From contig NZ_CP104877.1 of NCBI RefSeq assembly GCF_025452095.1, positions 372,001 through 436,000 of the forward strand: a stretch of DNA of 64,000 nt, read 5' to 3'. Positions within the stretch are counted from its first letter, which is position 1; every line of letters starts with the position of its first letter. The notes beneath the pieces were generated by a model. That model did not search any database. It was not told where the DNA came from and saw nothing but the letters and a program-made list of their open reading frames with translations. Positions 16,760 to 25,314 of this stretch are shown here, piece by piece. Both the position numbers and the translations under genes were made by a program. The stretch is from Paenarthrobacter sp. JL.01a (lineage in GTDB: Bacteria > Actinomycetota > Actinomycetes > Actinomycetales > Micrococcaceae).

Positions 16760-18490
16760 ATGGCACCCGCCGATTTCACTACTGGAGCCCGCCCGGTCAA
16801 GGCTGCCCGGGGTACGGAGCTCACCGCCAAGTCGTGGCAGACCGAGGCGCCGCTGCGCATGTTGATGAACAATTTGGATCCTGAGGTTGCTGAGCGTCCC
16901 GATGACCTGGTGGTGTACGGCGGCACCGGCCGTGCGGTGCGTTCGTGGGCTGCGTTTGATGCGATTACCCGGACGCTGGAAACCATGGAGAAGGACGAGA
17001 CCCTGCTGGTCCAGTCGGGTAAGCCGGTGGGTGTGTTCCGCACGAACGAGTGGGCACCCCGGGTGTTGCTGGCGAACTCGAACCTGGTGGGGGACTGGGC
17101 AACGTGGCCGGAGTTCCGTCGCCTGGAGGCTGAGGGCCTGACCATGTATGGGCAGATGACTGCGGGGTCGTGGATTTATATCGGTACCCAGGGCATCCTG
17201 CAGGGCACGTATGAGACGTTCGCCGCGGTGGGGAACAAGCTCGCCGCTGAGGGCCGTCACCCGGCCCCCGCCGCGGAGGGCTCCACCGAGGGTCCGCTTG
17301 CCGGGACCCTGACCCTGACGGGTGGCTGTGGTGGCATGGGCGGGGCCCAGCCGCTGGCCGTGACCCTGAACGACGGCGCGTGCCTGATCATCGACGTCGA
17401 TGAGACCCGCCTGCGCCGCCGCGCCGGCAAGCGGTACCTGGACGAGGTCGAAACGGACCTGGACACCGCGATCGCGAAGGTCAATGCGGCCAAGGCTGAG
17501 CGCCGTGGCTGGTCCGTGGGCTACGTCGGTAACGCAGCCGAGGTGTTCCCGGAACTGCTGGCCCGCCACAAGGCAGGAGAGCTGACCATCGACGTCGTCA
17601 CCGACCAGACCAGCGCGCATGACCCCCTGTCCTATTTGCCGGAGGGCATCACGGTTCAGGAGTGGCACACCGAAGCCGCGGCTGACCCGGAAGGGTTCAC
17701 GAAGAAGGCCCAGGCCTCGATGGCCCGGCATGTGCAGGCGATGGTGGAGTTCCAGGACGCCGGTGCCGAGGTCTTCGATTACGGCAACTCGATCCGGGAT
17801 GAGGCCCGCAAGGGCGGCTATGACCGGGCGTTTGAGTTCCCCGGGTTCGTTCCGGCGTATATCCGTCCCCTGTTCTGCGAGGGTCTGGGCCCGTTCCGCT
17901 GGGTCGCGCTCTCGGGGGACCCGGAGGATATCCGGGTGACGGATGAGGCGATCAAGGAGTTGTTCCCGGAGAACAAGCACCTGCACAAGTGGTTGGATGC
18001 CGCCGCGGAGCGGGTCGAGTTCGAGGGCCTGCCGGCCCGGATTTGCTGGCTCGGGTACGGCGAACGCCACAAGGCCGGCCTGTTGTTCAACAAGCTGGTG
18101 GCTGAGGGTAAGGTCAAGGCTCCGATCGTGATCGGCCGTGACCACCTGGATTCGGGTTCGGTGGCGTCCCCGTACCGGGAGACTGAGTCGATGAAGGACG
18201 GTTCGGACGCGATCGCTGACTGGCCGCTGCTGAACGCGCTCACGGCTGCGTCTTCGGGTGCCACGTGGGTTTCGATCCACCACGGCGGCGGGGTCGGGAT
18301 CGGCCGGTCGATCCACACCGGCCAGGTTTCCGTCGCTGACGGTACCGAGTTGGCCGCGGCGAAACTGACCGCGCTGCTGACCAACGACCCCGGCATGGGC
18401 GTCATCCGCCACGCCGACGCCGGCTACGAACGCGCCATCGACGTCGCCCACGAACGCGGCGTCCGCATCCCCATGAATGAAGGCAAGTAA
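16760..18490 (+). CDS. hutU: Urocanate hydratase
   Basis: HutU adds water to urocanate to give imidazolonepropionate, the second step of histidine degradation, using tightly bound NAD+. The 576-residue length is normal. NAD-binding glycine-rich sequence [16 protein letters not shown] lies near residue 190. [13 protein letters not shown] is near 345, and the catalytic cysteine is in [15 protein letters not shown] near 375. The C-terminus has [15 protein letters not shown]. The start at 16760 has AAGGAG five bases before it. hutH begins immediately after its stop. Confidence 0.98.
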   Translation: MAPADFTTGARPVKAARGTELTAKSWQTEAPLRMLMNNLDPEVAERPDDLVVYGGTGRAVRSWAAFDAITRTLETMEKDETLLVQSGKPVGVFRTNEWAPRVLLANSNLVGDWATWPEFRRLEAEGLTMYGQMTAGSWIYIGTQGILQGTYETFAAVGNKLAAEGRHPAPAAEGSTEGPLAGTLTLTGGCGGMGGAQPLAVTLNDGACLIIDVDETRLRRRAGKRYLDEVETDLDTAIAKVNAAKAERRGWSVGYVGNAAEVFPELLARHKAGELTIDVVTDQTSAHDPLSYLPEGITVQEWHTEAAADPEGFTKKAQASMARHVQAMVEFQDAGAEVFDYGNSIRDEARKGGYDRAFEFPGFVPAYIRPLFCEGLGPFRWVALSGDPEDIRVTDEAIKELFPENKHLHKWLDAAAERVEFEGLPARICWLGYGERHKAGLLFNKLVAEGKVKAPIVIGRDHLDSGSVASPYRETESMKDGSDAIADWPLLNALTAASSGATWVSIHHGGGVGIGRSIHTGQVSVADGTELAAAKLTALLTNDPGMGVIRHADAGYERAIDVAHERGVRIPMNEGK

Positions 18491-20083
18491 ATGACTCTGA
18501 CAACACACGAACCGCTGACCGTCACCCTCGGCTCCAGCGGCGTGACCCCGGAAGACGTCGTCGCCGTCGCCCGCCACGACGCCAAGGTGACCATCTCCCA
18601 GGAAGCCCTGGACACCGTCGCCAAGGTCCGCACCCACATCGACGGCCTCGCTACCAGCGAGGTTCCGGCCTACGGCATCTCCACGGGCTTCGGTGCGCTG
18701 GCCAACCGCCACATCCCGAACGAACTCCGCACGCAGCTGCAGAAGTCCCTGATCCGCAGCCACGCTGCCGGTATGGGTCCGGCCGTGGAACGCGAAGTCA
18801 TCCGCGGCATCATGTTCCTCCGTGCAAAGACCCTGGCCTCCGGCCGCACGGGCGTCCGCCCGGTGGTCCTGCAGACCATGGTGGACGTCCTCAACGCCGG
18901 CATCACTCCCGTGGTCCGCGAGTTCGGCTCGCTTGGTTGCTCCGGTGACCTCGCGCCGCTGTCCCACTGCGCCCTGGTTCTCATGGGCGAAGGCGAAGCG
19001 ACGGGTCCCGACGGCGAACTGTACGGCGTCCCGGGCAAGGCGCCGGTTGCTGAGCTGCTCGCGCAGCACGGCATCGAGCCTGTGACCCTGGCCGAGAAGG
19101 AAGGCCTGGCGCTGGTCAACGGCACCGAGGGCATGCTCGGTATGCTCCTTATGGCCATCGCGGATCTGCGCATGCTTCTTGCGACGGCGGATGTCACCGC
19201 AGCGCTCAGCGTCGAGGCCCTCCTTGGCACGGATCAGGTGTTCCTGCCTGAGCTGCACGCAGCACTGCGTCCCCACCCGGGCCAGGCTGCCAGCGCCGAC
19301 AACATGCTGCGCGTGCTGTCCAACTCGCCGATCGTTGCTTCGCACCGGATCAACGACACCAAGGTCCAGGACGCCTACTCCCTGCGCTGTGCACCCCAGG
19401 TTGCCGGCGCGGTCCGCGACACCGTTGACCACGCGGCCCTCGTCGCTTCCCGCGAACTCGCCGCAGCCATCGACAACCCGGTGGTCCTGCCCGACGGCCG
19501 CGTGACCTCCAACGGCAACTTCCACGGCGCACCCGTCGCCTACGTGCTGGACTTCCTGGCCATCGCGGTCGCCGACCTCAGCTCCATTGCCGAGCGCCGC
19601 ACGGACCGCATGCTGGATCCTGCCCGCTCGCACGGACTTCCGGCGTTCCTGGCTGCCGATCCGGGGGTGGACTCCGGCCTCATGATCGCCCAGTACACCC
19701 AGGCCGGCCTGGTCTCTGACAACAAGCGCCTTGCGGTTCCGGCGTCCGTGGACTCGATCCCGAGCTCCGCCATGCAGGAAGACCACGTGTCCATGGGCTG
19801 GCATGCGGCCCGGAAGCTGCGCAAGGCCGTTGAGAACCTGCGGCGCGTGCTCGCCGTCGAGCTTGTCACCAGCGCCCGTGCGATCGACATGCGCACGCAG
19901 CTGTCCGACGGCGAACTCACCCCGGGTCCTGCCGGCGCCGCGGTACTTGAGGTGCTTCGTGAAGTGGTCCAGGGGCCGGGTACGGACCGGTTCCTGTCGC
20001 CTGAACTCGAAGCGGCTGACCGCTTGGTCGGCTCCGGTGCGGTCCGTGCGGCCGCCGAATCCGCCGTCGGGATTTTGGCCTGA
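18491..20083 (+). CDS. hutH: Histidine ammonia-lyase
   Basis: HutH removes ammonia from histidine to give trans-urocanate. The protein has 530 residues. The electrophilic MIO cofactor forms from the triad in GSLGCSGDLAPLSH near residue 155; here it is Cys-Ser-Gly, the form known from streptomycete enzymes, instead of the Ala-Ser-Gly of pseudomonads. YGISTGFGALANRH near 60 carries the catalytic Tyr. The ATG directly abuts the hutU stop (TAAATG), so the two are one translationally linked unit. A strong hairpin follows at 20114-20166. Confidence 0.98.
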   Translation: MTLTTHEPLTVTLGSSGVTPEDVVAVARHDAKVTISQEALDTVAKVRTHIDGLATSEVPAYGISTGFGALANRHIPNELRTQLQKSLIRSHAAGMGPAVEREVIRGIMFLRAKTLASGRTGVRPVVLQTMVDVLNAGITPVVREFGSLGCSGDLAPLSHCALVLMGEGEATGPDGELYGVPGKAPVAELLAQHGIEPVTLAEKEGLALVNGTEGMLGMLLMAIADLRMLLATADVTAALSVEALLGTDQVFLPELHAALRPHPGQAASADNMLRVLSNSPIVASHRINDTKVQDAYSLRCAPQVAGAVRDTVDHAALVASRELAAAIDNPVVLPDGRVTSNGNFHGAPVAYVLDFLAIAVADLSSIAERRTDRMLDPARSHGLPAFLAADPGVDSGLMIAQYTQAGLVSDNKRLAVPASVDSIPSSAMQEDHVSMGWHAARKLRKAVENLRRVLAVELVTSARAIDMRTQLSDGELTPGPAGAAVLEVLREVVQGPGTDRFLSPELEAADRLVGSGAVRAAAESAVGILA

Positions 20084-20113
20084 CGTCGAATAAATGCCTC
20101 ATTTGAGGCCCGG

Positions 20114-20166
20114 ATTTGTCACGCCCCGGTCTTTGTACGCAACGCAGGCACCGGGGCGTGGCAAAT
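20114..20166 (+). terminator. Stem-loop after hutUH
   Basis: A 17-base stem (ATTTGTCACGCCCCGGT against ACCGGGGCGTGGCAAAT, one mismatch) encloses a 19-base loop, 30 bases after the hutH stop. There is no U tract, so it may stabilise or weakly terminate the hutUH transcript rather than act as a classical intrinsic terminator. Confidence 0.6.
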
Positions 20167-20280
20167 GTAGTAGAACTTATGGTGTACGTCACGTCCACGC
20201 CGAAGATGTCGTGGGCTTGACGGTCAACCGTCCACAACTCAATACACAACAGAGAACATCCACAAAGGGGTAGAAGTTCA

Positions 20281-20529
20281 ATGAAGGCACGCGGAGCAGT
20301 CCTGTCCAGGCGAAACGCTCACTCGGCAACGGTTTCGGATTGGAAGATGCTGAAAGTCGGCGACACGGTGGAAGTGGTCAAGTACGCCCACGTCATCGCA
20401 GCCGGCCGGGTCGAGGAAGTCTCCGGCAGCGGGAACGTGGTGTGGCTTGAACACTCCGGTCCAGGGGTGACCGAAGAGGGCAAGGAACTGTTCATGAAGT
20501 CAGACGGCGTGGTCCTCCGCCGCGCCTAA
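20281..20529 (+). CDS. Small conserved-looking protein of unknown function (SH3-like)
   Basis: This 82-residue soluble protein starts at an ATG preceded by AAAGGGGTAGAAG. The central part, LKVGDTVEVVKYAHVIAAGRVEEV and NVVWLEHSGPGV, alternates hydrophobic and polar residues around glycines, as in small SH3/KOW-like beta barrels. I do not recognise a named family. It has its own strong intrinsic terminator at 20545-20606. Length, codon use and the RBS support a real gene; the function is unknown. Confidence 0.7.
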   Translation: MKARGAVLSRRNAHSATVSDWKMLKVGDTVEVVKYAHVIAAGRVEEVSGSGNVVWLEHSGPGVTEEGKELFMKSDGVVLRRA

Positions 20530-20544
20530 GCAATGCCTAAACAG

Positions 20545-20606
20545 AAACCGGGGCCCGTTCCCTTCCGCAGGTAGTAGTGGCGGAAGGGGACGGGCCCCGG
20601 TTTTTT
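20545..20606 (+). terminator. Strong Rho-independent terminator
   Basis: A long GC-rich stem with left arm beginning AAACCGGGGCCCGTTCCC pairs with a right arm ending GGGCCCCGG, followed by TTTTTT. It ends the small gene at 20281-20529. The A-run on the left side means it can also serve the convergent small gene at 20618-20839. Confidence 0.92.
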
Positions 20607-20617
20607 CGCTGCCGTGA

Positions 20618-20839
20618 TCAGGCAGCGAGTGCTTCGTGGGTCTGACCGAAGGGAACGGATTCGTCCAGCGCCACGGTGTAGGTGCCGGGCTCGTGCCGGG
20701 TCACCAGAATGCCGCAGTTGGCGTCTGCCGCTGCGTTCTTGATCAATGCATCCACGGCTTGCTCGAGTCCGTCGTGGATTTCGTCAGCCCGGGAAAAGGA
20801 CAGACGGATTTCGCGTTCTGCAGTCATTGCAGGGGTCAT
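20618..20839 (-). CDS. Small hypothetical protein
   Basis: This 73-residue protein starts at the ATG at 20839, which has AGGAGG seven bases before it, so the longer frame to 20884 is unlikely. It has an amphipathic helix around residues 18-38 (ADEIHDGLEQAVDALIKNAA) and then short strands (GILVTRHEPGTYTVALDESV). No family is recognised. It is convergent with the gene at 20281 and shares its bidirectional terminator. It is probably cytoplasmic. Confidence 0.65.
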   Translation of the reverse strand: MTPAMTAEREIRLSFSRADEIHDGLEQAVDALIKNAAADANCGILVTRHEPGTYTVALDESVPFGQTHEALAA

Positions 20840-20952
20840 TTGGGGGCCTCCTATTACTTGCCGCATGCGAGGGCGACCCATCAATCATAGTCGCTGGAGG
20901 CCTAATATTTGTAAGATGACTGGCAAGGGCGTGATCTGAGTCTCAGCCACGC

Positions 20953-21007
20953 GAGTTGGCATTTAATGCCAATGTTTGGACAAAACACTGTCATTAAGTG
21001 CCAACTC
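20953..21007. repeat. Palindromic intergenic element, family 2
   Basis: A 55-base imperfect palindrome has outer arms GAGTTGGCATTTAATG and CATTAAGTGCCAACTC (one mismatch), and the inner part continues to fold back with a few mismatches. Its left half contains a second small palindrome, TTGGCATTTAATGCCAA. It sits between the small gene at 20618-20839 and tRNA-Cys. It is unusually AT-rich for the region. Confidence 0.8.
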
Positions 21008-21055
21008 GGCGGTGACCGAGGCCGGGAGACACGGCGGTGAGCGACGCGACCCCAA

Positions 21056-21129
21056 TGGACGTGGTGGCGGGATTCGAACCCGCGTACGCTGCTTTGCAGG
21101 CAGCTCCCTGGCCTCTCGGGCACACCACG
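21056..21129 (-). tRNA. tRNA-Cys(GCA)
   Basis: A full cloverleaf can be drawn on the minus strand. The acceptor CGTGGTG pairs with CACCACG, the D arm includes GAGAGGC, and the anticodon loop CTGCAAA carries GCA. The T arm is GCGGG-TTCGAAT-CCCGC. The discriminator is U and the CCA end is encoded (21056-21058), as often for actinobacterial tRNA-Cys. Confidence 0.95.
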
Positions 21130-21193
21130 TGCAAACGACACTAGGCGCCCGGCAGCGGCAGGTTCAACGTTGGTTTCCCGAGCTTTCGCCGCG

Positions 21194-21697
21194 CTACGCG
21201 GTGTTGCTTTTGGTTGCGGCTGGTGACGCCCGCCGGGACATCGTCGCGCGCCGGGACGAGGCAGCCCTCCGGGCCACCCTTGCGACGCCGGCCGCCGCCA
21301 CGAGGGTCAGGATGGCTGCCGCCATGTGCGTGTAGAGCATGATGTGTGGCGAACCACCGATGGAGGCTGCCACCGCCGTCGCGTCGCCCAGAGCCTGCCC
21401 GGCACCATGGAGATGCTCAAACCATCCATTGCCGGGGAAATAGCCGCCGAATGCGGCAAAGCCAAAGTGCAACAGCTGCTGGGCCACGCCGGAGATGAGC
21501 AGCAGGATCAAGGGCCCATGAACCCAGCGCGCCAGGAGCTGCGCCGCCAGGCAGCACAGCGCGGCGAGTCCGAGGAGGACAGGGAAGGCCGGCGAACTGC
21601 CACCAGCCAGCATGTGGGCTGCCAGGCCCAGGCCAACGGCGATCAGCCCGGATACCCAGGCCCACTTGTCCTGCACAGGAACTGCGCCCATCGCCAT
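21194..21697 (-). CDS. Four-helix membrane protein of unknown function
   Basis: This 167-residue protein has about four hydrophobic segments: AWVSGLIAVGLGLAAHMLAG, FPVLLGLAALCCLAAQLLA, a histidine-containing stretch ILLLISGVAQQLLHFGFAA, and MAAAILTLVAAAGVAR. A basic Ser/Arg-rich tail follows. Histidines lie in or near the membrane (AHML, LLHFGF, EHLHGAG, YTHM), a pattern seen in some metal- or haem-related membrane proteins, but no family is certain. The ATG at 21697 has GGAGGG just upstream. It lies downstream of hutG on the same strand, with hutG's stop 47 bases upstream of this start. Confidence 0.7.
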   Translation of the reverse strand: MAMGAVPVQDKWAWVSGLIAVGLGLAAHMLAGGSSPAFPVLLGLAALCCLAAQLLARWVHGPLILLLISGVAQQLLHFGFAAFGGYFPGNGWFEHLHGAGQALGDATAVAASIGGSPHIMLYTHMAAAILTLVAAAGVARVARRAASSRRATMSRRASPAATKSNTA

Positions 21698-21743
21698 CCT
21701 TCCCTCCACACAGGCTAAGCGGAGGATGGCGCCAAAAACAGGC

Positions 21744-22694
21744 CTACGTGAGCAACGTGTTGACCAGCCGGGCCGCAACTTTGGCGGTACGGGAATCAAT
21801 GTCGAATGACGGGTTCAGCTCAGCCACGTCCAGGTGCAGCAGCTTTCCGCTGGCTGCAACCTGGCGGCACACTGCACTGATCACGGGCAGCGGCACGCCA
21901 TACGCCGCAGGCGCGCTGACTCCCGGGGCCACCGAAGCCGGCATCACATCAAGGTCAATCGTCAGGTAGAGCACATCGATGCCAGCCAGGAAGTCGGCAA
22001 CGAAAACCTCCACGGCTTCGGGGGAGCAGTCCTCATCCAGCAGGTACTTCACACCCAGGCGGTGCGCGGTGTCGAACAGCGTGGGCGTGTTGTTCGGCTG
22101 CGAGATTCCGACGACGGCGTACTGCAGTCCGCGCCCGGCGGCAGCTTCCGCGTGGGCCATCTGGAGGAACGGTGTGCCCGAGCTAGGTATCGGCTCGTCC
22201 CTCAGGTCAAAGTGGGCATCCAGGTTCAAAACGCCGAGCCGCTTGCCGCTCCGCACCGCTTCCGACCCGGCAACGCCCAAGTAGCTGGCAAACGCGGTCT
22301 CGTGGCCGCCGCCCAGCACCACGGTGAGGTTACCGGCGTCGAGCAATTCCGAAATGGCGCGGCCGGCGCGCTCCTGGCCCGCTTCCAGTGAGTCGTCCTC
22401 CACAACCACATCACCGGCGTCGAACATGTCGCGGTCGAGGTGGTACGCAAGGGGACCCAGCGCCGAACGGATGGCGGCCGGAGCTGCGGCGGCACCCACG
22501 CGTCCCTTGTTGCGGAGGACGCCGGCGTCGCTGCGGAAACCAAGCACGACGGCGGGACGCGAGGCTGCGTCGCCAGCTTCGGGCGTGTGCGGGGTGATGG
22601 CCTGCCACCAGCGGCGGTGTTCCGGGCCGTCGCCATCGAAACGGCCGGTCCACGGAGTGGGGCTGACATCTACGGTGATGTGGCTGGTTTGCAT
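21744..22694 (-). CDS. hutG: Formimidoylglutamase (arginase family)
   Basis: HutG hydrolyses N-formimidoyl-L-glutamate to glutamate and formamide, the last step of one histidine pathway branch. The 316-residue protein has the ureohydrolase binuclear Mn2+ motifs: VVLGGGHETAFAS near residue 145, GVLNLDAHFDLRD near 170 and YLTIDLDVMP near 250. The context (hutUH, shared operator motif) favours formimidoylglutamase over agmatinase. It is 1.6 kb from hutH and on the other strand. The gene for the step between, hutI, is not in the window. Confidence 0.9.
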   Translation of the reverse strand: MQTSHITVDVSPTPWTGRFDGDGPEHRRWWQAITPHTPEAGDAASRPAVVLGFRSDAGVLRNKGRVGAAAAPAAIRSALGPLAYHLDRDMFDAGDVVVEDDSLEAGQERAGRAISELLDAGNLTVVLGGGHETAFASYLGVAGSEAVRSGKRLGVLNLDAHFDLRDEPIPSSGTPFLQMAHAEAAAGRGLQYAVVGISQPNNTPTLFDTAHRLGVKYLLDEDCSPEAVEVFVADFLAGIDVLYLTIDLDVMPASVAPGVSAPAAYGVPLPVISAVCRQVAASGKLLHLDVAELNPSFDIDSRTAKVAARLVNTLLT

Positions 22695-22706
22695 GCTTAA
22701 AGCACA

Positions 22707-22745
22707 CCGGACCCGGACTGCTTAAAACAGCAGTTCCGGGTCCGG
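22707..22745. terminator. Hairpin between the NCS2 permease and hutG
   Basis: CCGGACCCGGACTGCT pairs with AGCAGTTCCGGGTCCGG with a single bulge and a six-base AT-rich loop. It lies after the NCS2 permease in the direction of transcription and 12 bases before hutG. It may terminate the permease transcript, or lie in the hutG leader if transcription starts near the operator at 22748-22765. Confidence 0.6.
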
Positions 22746-22747
22746 AG

Positions 22748-22765
22748 TGTCTGAAATACCGGAAT
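22748..22765. promoter_or_regulatory. Candidate hut operator upstream of hutG
   Basis: TGTCTGAAATACCGGAAT matches the hutU-upstream site TGTCTGTAATACCGGACA at 15 of 18 positions. It lies 54 bases before the hutG start. This match between two separated hut promoters supports a common regulator. Confidence 0.6.
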
Positions 22766-22782
22766 GCCAACCCGGCGCAGCA

Positions 22783-24225
22783 CTACTTGACGCCCAACAG
22801 CTCCTCCACGGTTCCAATGCCGAAGAACAGCAGGAACGCCGCGGCCACAGCCCACATCAGGGGGTGGACTTCGCGGGCTCGGCCCTGGAACGTGCGGATG
22901 AGGACGAAGGAAATGAAGCCGGCACCCAGGCCGTTGGCGATGGAGTAAGTGAACGGCATCAGGGCGATGGTCAGGAACGCGGGAATGCCGACACCCCAGT
23001 CCTGCCAATCGATCTTGCCCACTTGGGACACCATCATGAAGCCCACAACCACCAGGGCGGGAGCGACAGCCTCGAAGGGCACCAGGTTGATCAGCGGCGT
23101 GAAGAACATGGCAATGAGGAAGAGAACGCCGGTGACGATCGAGGCGAGCCCGGTGCGTGCACCTTCGCCGATGCCAGCGCCGGACTCCACGAAGATCTGG
23201 TTGGAGGAAACCGATGCGCCACCGCCCACAATCGCGCCGAGGGCGTCCACCTGGAGCACGCGGTCCACATTGGGGATGTTGCCGTCCTTGTCGACGGTGC
23301 CTGCCTCGTTTGCCAGGCCCACCATGGTGCCCATGGCATCGAAGAAGATGCTGAGCAGGATCACGAATGCCAGGAGCGCAGCTGCGATGAATCCGAGGTG
23401 TTGGAAGGCGCCGAACGGGTTTGCCTTGCCGATCAGGGAAAGATCCGGGGCGCCCCATTCGGACAGGGTGGGGGCCACTAGCGACCAGCCGCGGGGGTTG
23501 ACGTTCTTGCCGTCGAAGCTGGGGCCGATGTGAAGGGTGAACTCGAGGATGGCGGCCAACGCCGTGGAAACCACGATGCCGATCAGGATCGCGCCACGGA
23601 CCTTGCGGACCACCAGCGCGATGGTCAGGATCAGGCCGACGGCGAACACCAGCGTGGGCCAGCCCATGAGCTTGCCGTCAACGCCGAGGCCCAGCGGAAC
23701 GGTGGTGCCCGCGGCGTCCGGGATGCGGCGGACGAAGCCCGCGTTCACCAGGCCGATCAGGGCGATGAACAGGCCGATGCCCACCACGATCGCGGTCTTG
23801 AGGGCTTCGGGCACGGCCTTGAACACAGCCGTGCGGAAGCCTGTGAGGACCAGGATCAGCATGGTGACGCCGGACAGGACCACCAGGCCCATCATGTCCG
23901 GCCAGGTCAGCTGTGGATGGGAGGCGACAGTGACCGCCACGAAGGCATTAACGCCCAGCCCGGTGGCCACAGCGAAGGGGTGCTTGGCCCAGGCGCCCAT
24001 CAGGATGGTCAGGATGCCGGCAACGAAAGCCGTGGTGGCCGCAACCGCCGTGAAGCCCAGGGACGCGCCGCTGGAATCGGCGCCCGAGAGGATCAGCGGG
24101 TTCAGCACCACGATGTAGCTCATGGCGAAAAATGTCGCGAAACCGCCGCGGATTTCCCTTGAATACGTGGAGCCACGTTCGGAAATCTTGAAGTAGCGGT
24201 CCACTGCAGAACCTTGTTTAAGCAT
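22783..24225 (-). CDS. NCS2 family purine permease (AzgA/GhxP type)
   Basis: This 480-residue protein has the AzgA-type NCS2 pattern. EIRGGFATFFAMSYIVVLNP is in helix 1, and HPFAVATGLGVNAFVAVTV is around helix 3. A helix 8 motif LLSIFFDAMGTMVGLANEAG precedes SSNQIFVESGAGIGEGARTG. These proton symporters import adenine, guanine or hypoxanthine; the exact base is not readable. The ATG at 24225 begins the family N-terminus (the frame extends upstream to 24261 without similarity). It stands between the CopC-like gene (divergent) and hutG. Confidence 0.92.
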   Translation of the reverse strand: MLKQGSAVDRYFKISERGSTYSREIRGGFATFFAMSYIVVLNPLILSGADSSGASLGFTAVAATTAFVAGILTILMGAWAKHPFAVATGLGVNAFVAVTVASHPQLTWPDMMGLVVLSGVTMLILVLTGFRTAVFKAVPEALKTAIVVGIGLFIALIGLVNAGFVRRIPDAAGTTVPLGLGVDGKLMGWPTLVFAVGLILTIALVVRKVRGAILIGIVVSTALAAILEFTLHIGPSFDGKNVNPRGWSLVAPTLSEWGAPDLSLIGKANPFGAFQHLGFIAAALLAFVILLSIFFDAMGTMVGLANEAGTVDKDGNIPNVDRVLQVDALGAIVGGGASVSSNQIFVESGAGIGEGARTGLASIVTGVLFLIAMFFTPLINLVPFEAVAPALVVVGFMMVSQVGKIDWQDWGVGIPAFLTIALMPFTYSIANGLGAGFISFVLIRTFQGRAREVHPLMWAVAAAFLLFFGIGTVEELLGVK

Positions 24226-24339
24226 GAAGGTCTCCGGGTTTTGGGGGGAGTGTGCTATCAAATCCTATGCCGTGGAATGTGGGGGCTTCGGACCATTCCC
24301 CTAGTCTGTAAGGAAGCCAACACTAGGAGAAACCGCCCC

Positions 24340-24972
24340 ATGCGTACCATCCGCCCGCTTCTGGCCGCCGTCGTCGCCGCCTTTGCCTTCGCCTCCGCCC
24401 TGCTGTTTTCCGCGGCACCGGCGTCCGCGCACGACGTCGCGGAATCCACGGCGCCGGCGAACGGTGCCACCGTGGCTGAAGTTCCGGCGTCGGTCTCCAT
24501 TACGTTCAACAACCGGCCCCTGGCCATCGGTTCGGGCGTCACTGTAACCGCCGGCGGTGAAAACTGGGCTGACGGACCCGTGGAAATCATCGACAGCCAG
24601 GCGGTGCAGAAGCTTCGCGCGGGCGCCCCTGCGGGGGAGTACACCGTGGTTTGGCGCGTCGTCAGCTCCGATTCGCACCCCATCGAAGGCACCTTCAAGT
24701 TCACGGCCACCGCTGGAAGCACGACGGCGGCCAGCGGCTCCGCAGCGGCCTCACCTTCCGGATCGGCGACGTCGGCCACGGTCCCGTCCGTGGGTTCGGC
24801 ACCTCCGGGAACCGGCAGCAGCGCTCCCGCGGCTGACGCGTCCCAGCCTTTCCCATGGAGCATCGTTGTGATCGCAGCAGTGGCAGTTGGGCTCGTGATC
24901 TTCCTTGCTGTGACAGCACGGAAGAAACTTGCTGCTTCCGATGACTCGGAAGGCCCCGCATCCGCGGAATGA
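24340..24972 (+). CDS. CopC domain secreted protein with C-terminal membrane helix
   Basis: This 210-residue protein has a signal peptide cleaved after APASA, so the mature protein begins with Ala-His, the N-terminal copper ligand of CopC proteins. The CopC domain follows (APANGATVAEVPASVSITFN, then VVSSDSHPIEGTFKF with a second ligand His near residue 110). A Ser/Pro/Thr linker and one membrane helix (WSIVVIAAVAVGLVIFLAV) end in a charged tail. It probably binds Cu2+ outside the membrane. No copper-transporting CopD or P-type ATPase lies beside it. Confidence 0.88.
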   Translation: MRTIRPLLAAVVAAFAFASALLFSAAPASAHDVAESTAPANGATVAEVPASVSITFNNRPLAIGSGVTVTAGGENWADGPVEIIDSQAVQKLRAGAPAGEYTVVWRVVSSDSHPIEGTFKFTATAGSTTAASGSAAASPSGSATSATVPSVGSAPPGTGSSAPAADASQPFPWSIVVIAAVAVGLVIFLAVTARKKLAASDDSEGPASAE

Positions 24973-25109
24973 CGGGCTTTTCTACATAGCTGCGAATATC
25001 TCGGTTCGGTCACTGCGACACGCCAAGGCAACGGTTCCCGTTACTTAAATGTGACTTCGCAGCGATCATCGCGTACGGTGGTACCTGTGCCTGTTCCACG
25101 TAGCAGGCA

Positions 25110-25300
25110 CTTCCGGCCTGATTGCCTAGCTCTGCCGCAGTCCGGAATCCGTTCGCAGACAAACCTACGGCAGAGACGGGGAACCCAATTTGGGCCGCTT
25201 ACGAGCGCGCCTTGGGGTGAAGTCACGAAGCTTCCGCTCAGCGGGAGATAGTGGCCGGGTGACTCCCATCCGAATCCGACAGCTAACCTCGCAGGCATCG
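25110..25300 (+). ncRNA. Cyclic di-AMP riboswitch (ydaO/yuaA type)
   Basis: The leader of the gene at 25315 carries the conserved ydaO blocks. ACGGGGAACCC lies at 25176-25186, TTGGGGTGAA at 25212-25221, and the diagnostic 3' block at 25257-25296 includes CCATCCGAATCC and CCGACAGCTAACCTCG. A helix CTCTGCCG/CGGCAGAG and a possible closing pairing GCCTG/CAGGC are visible. This class senses c-di-AMP and in actinobacteria often controls cell-wall hydrolase genes, lowering expression when the ligand is high. Ends are approximate. Confidence 0.9.
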
Positions 25301-25314
25301 GGAGAGGCTCTTTC

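Noticed and set aside
18900..18990. Mutation of the HutH MIO triad (Cys-Ser-Gly in place of Ala-Ser-Gly)
   Set aside because: The Cys form is known in actinobacterial histidine ammonia-lyases, so it is not a defect.
16724..19804. A 1026-codon open frame on the minus strand opposite hutU and hutH
   Set aside because: It is a GC-rich shadow of two highly conserved genes; its sequence is low-complexity and has no domain.
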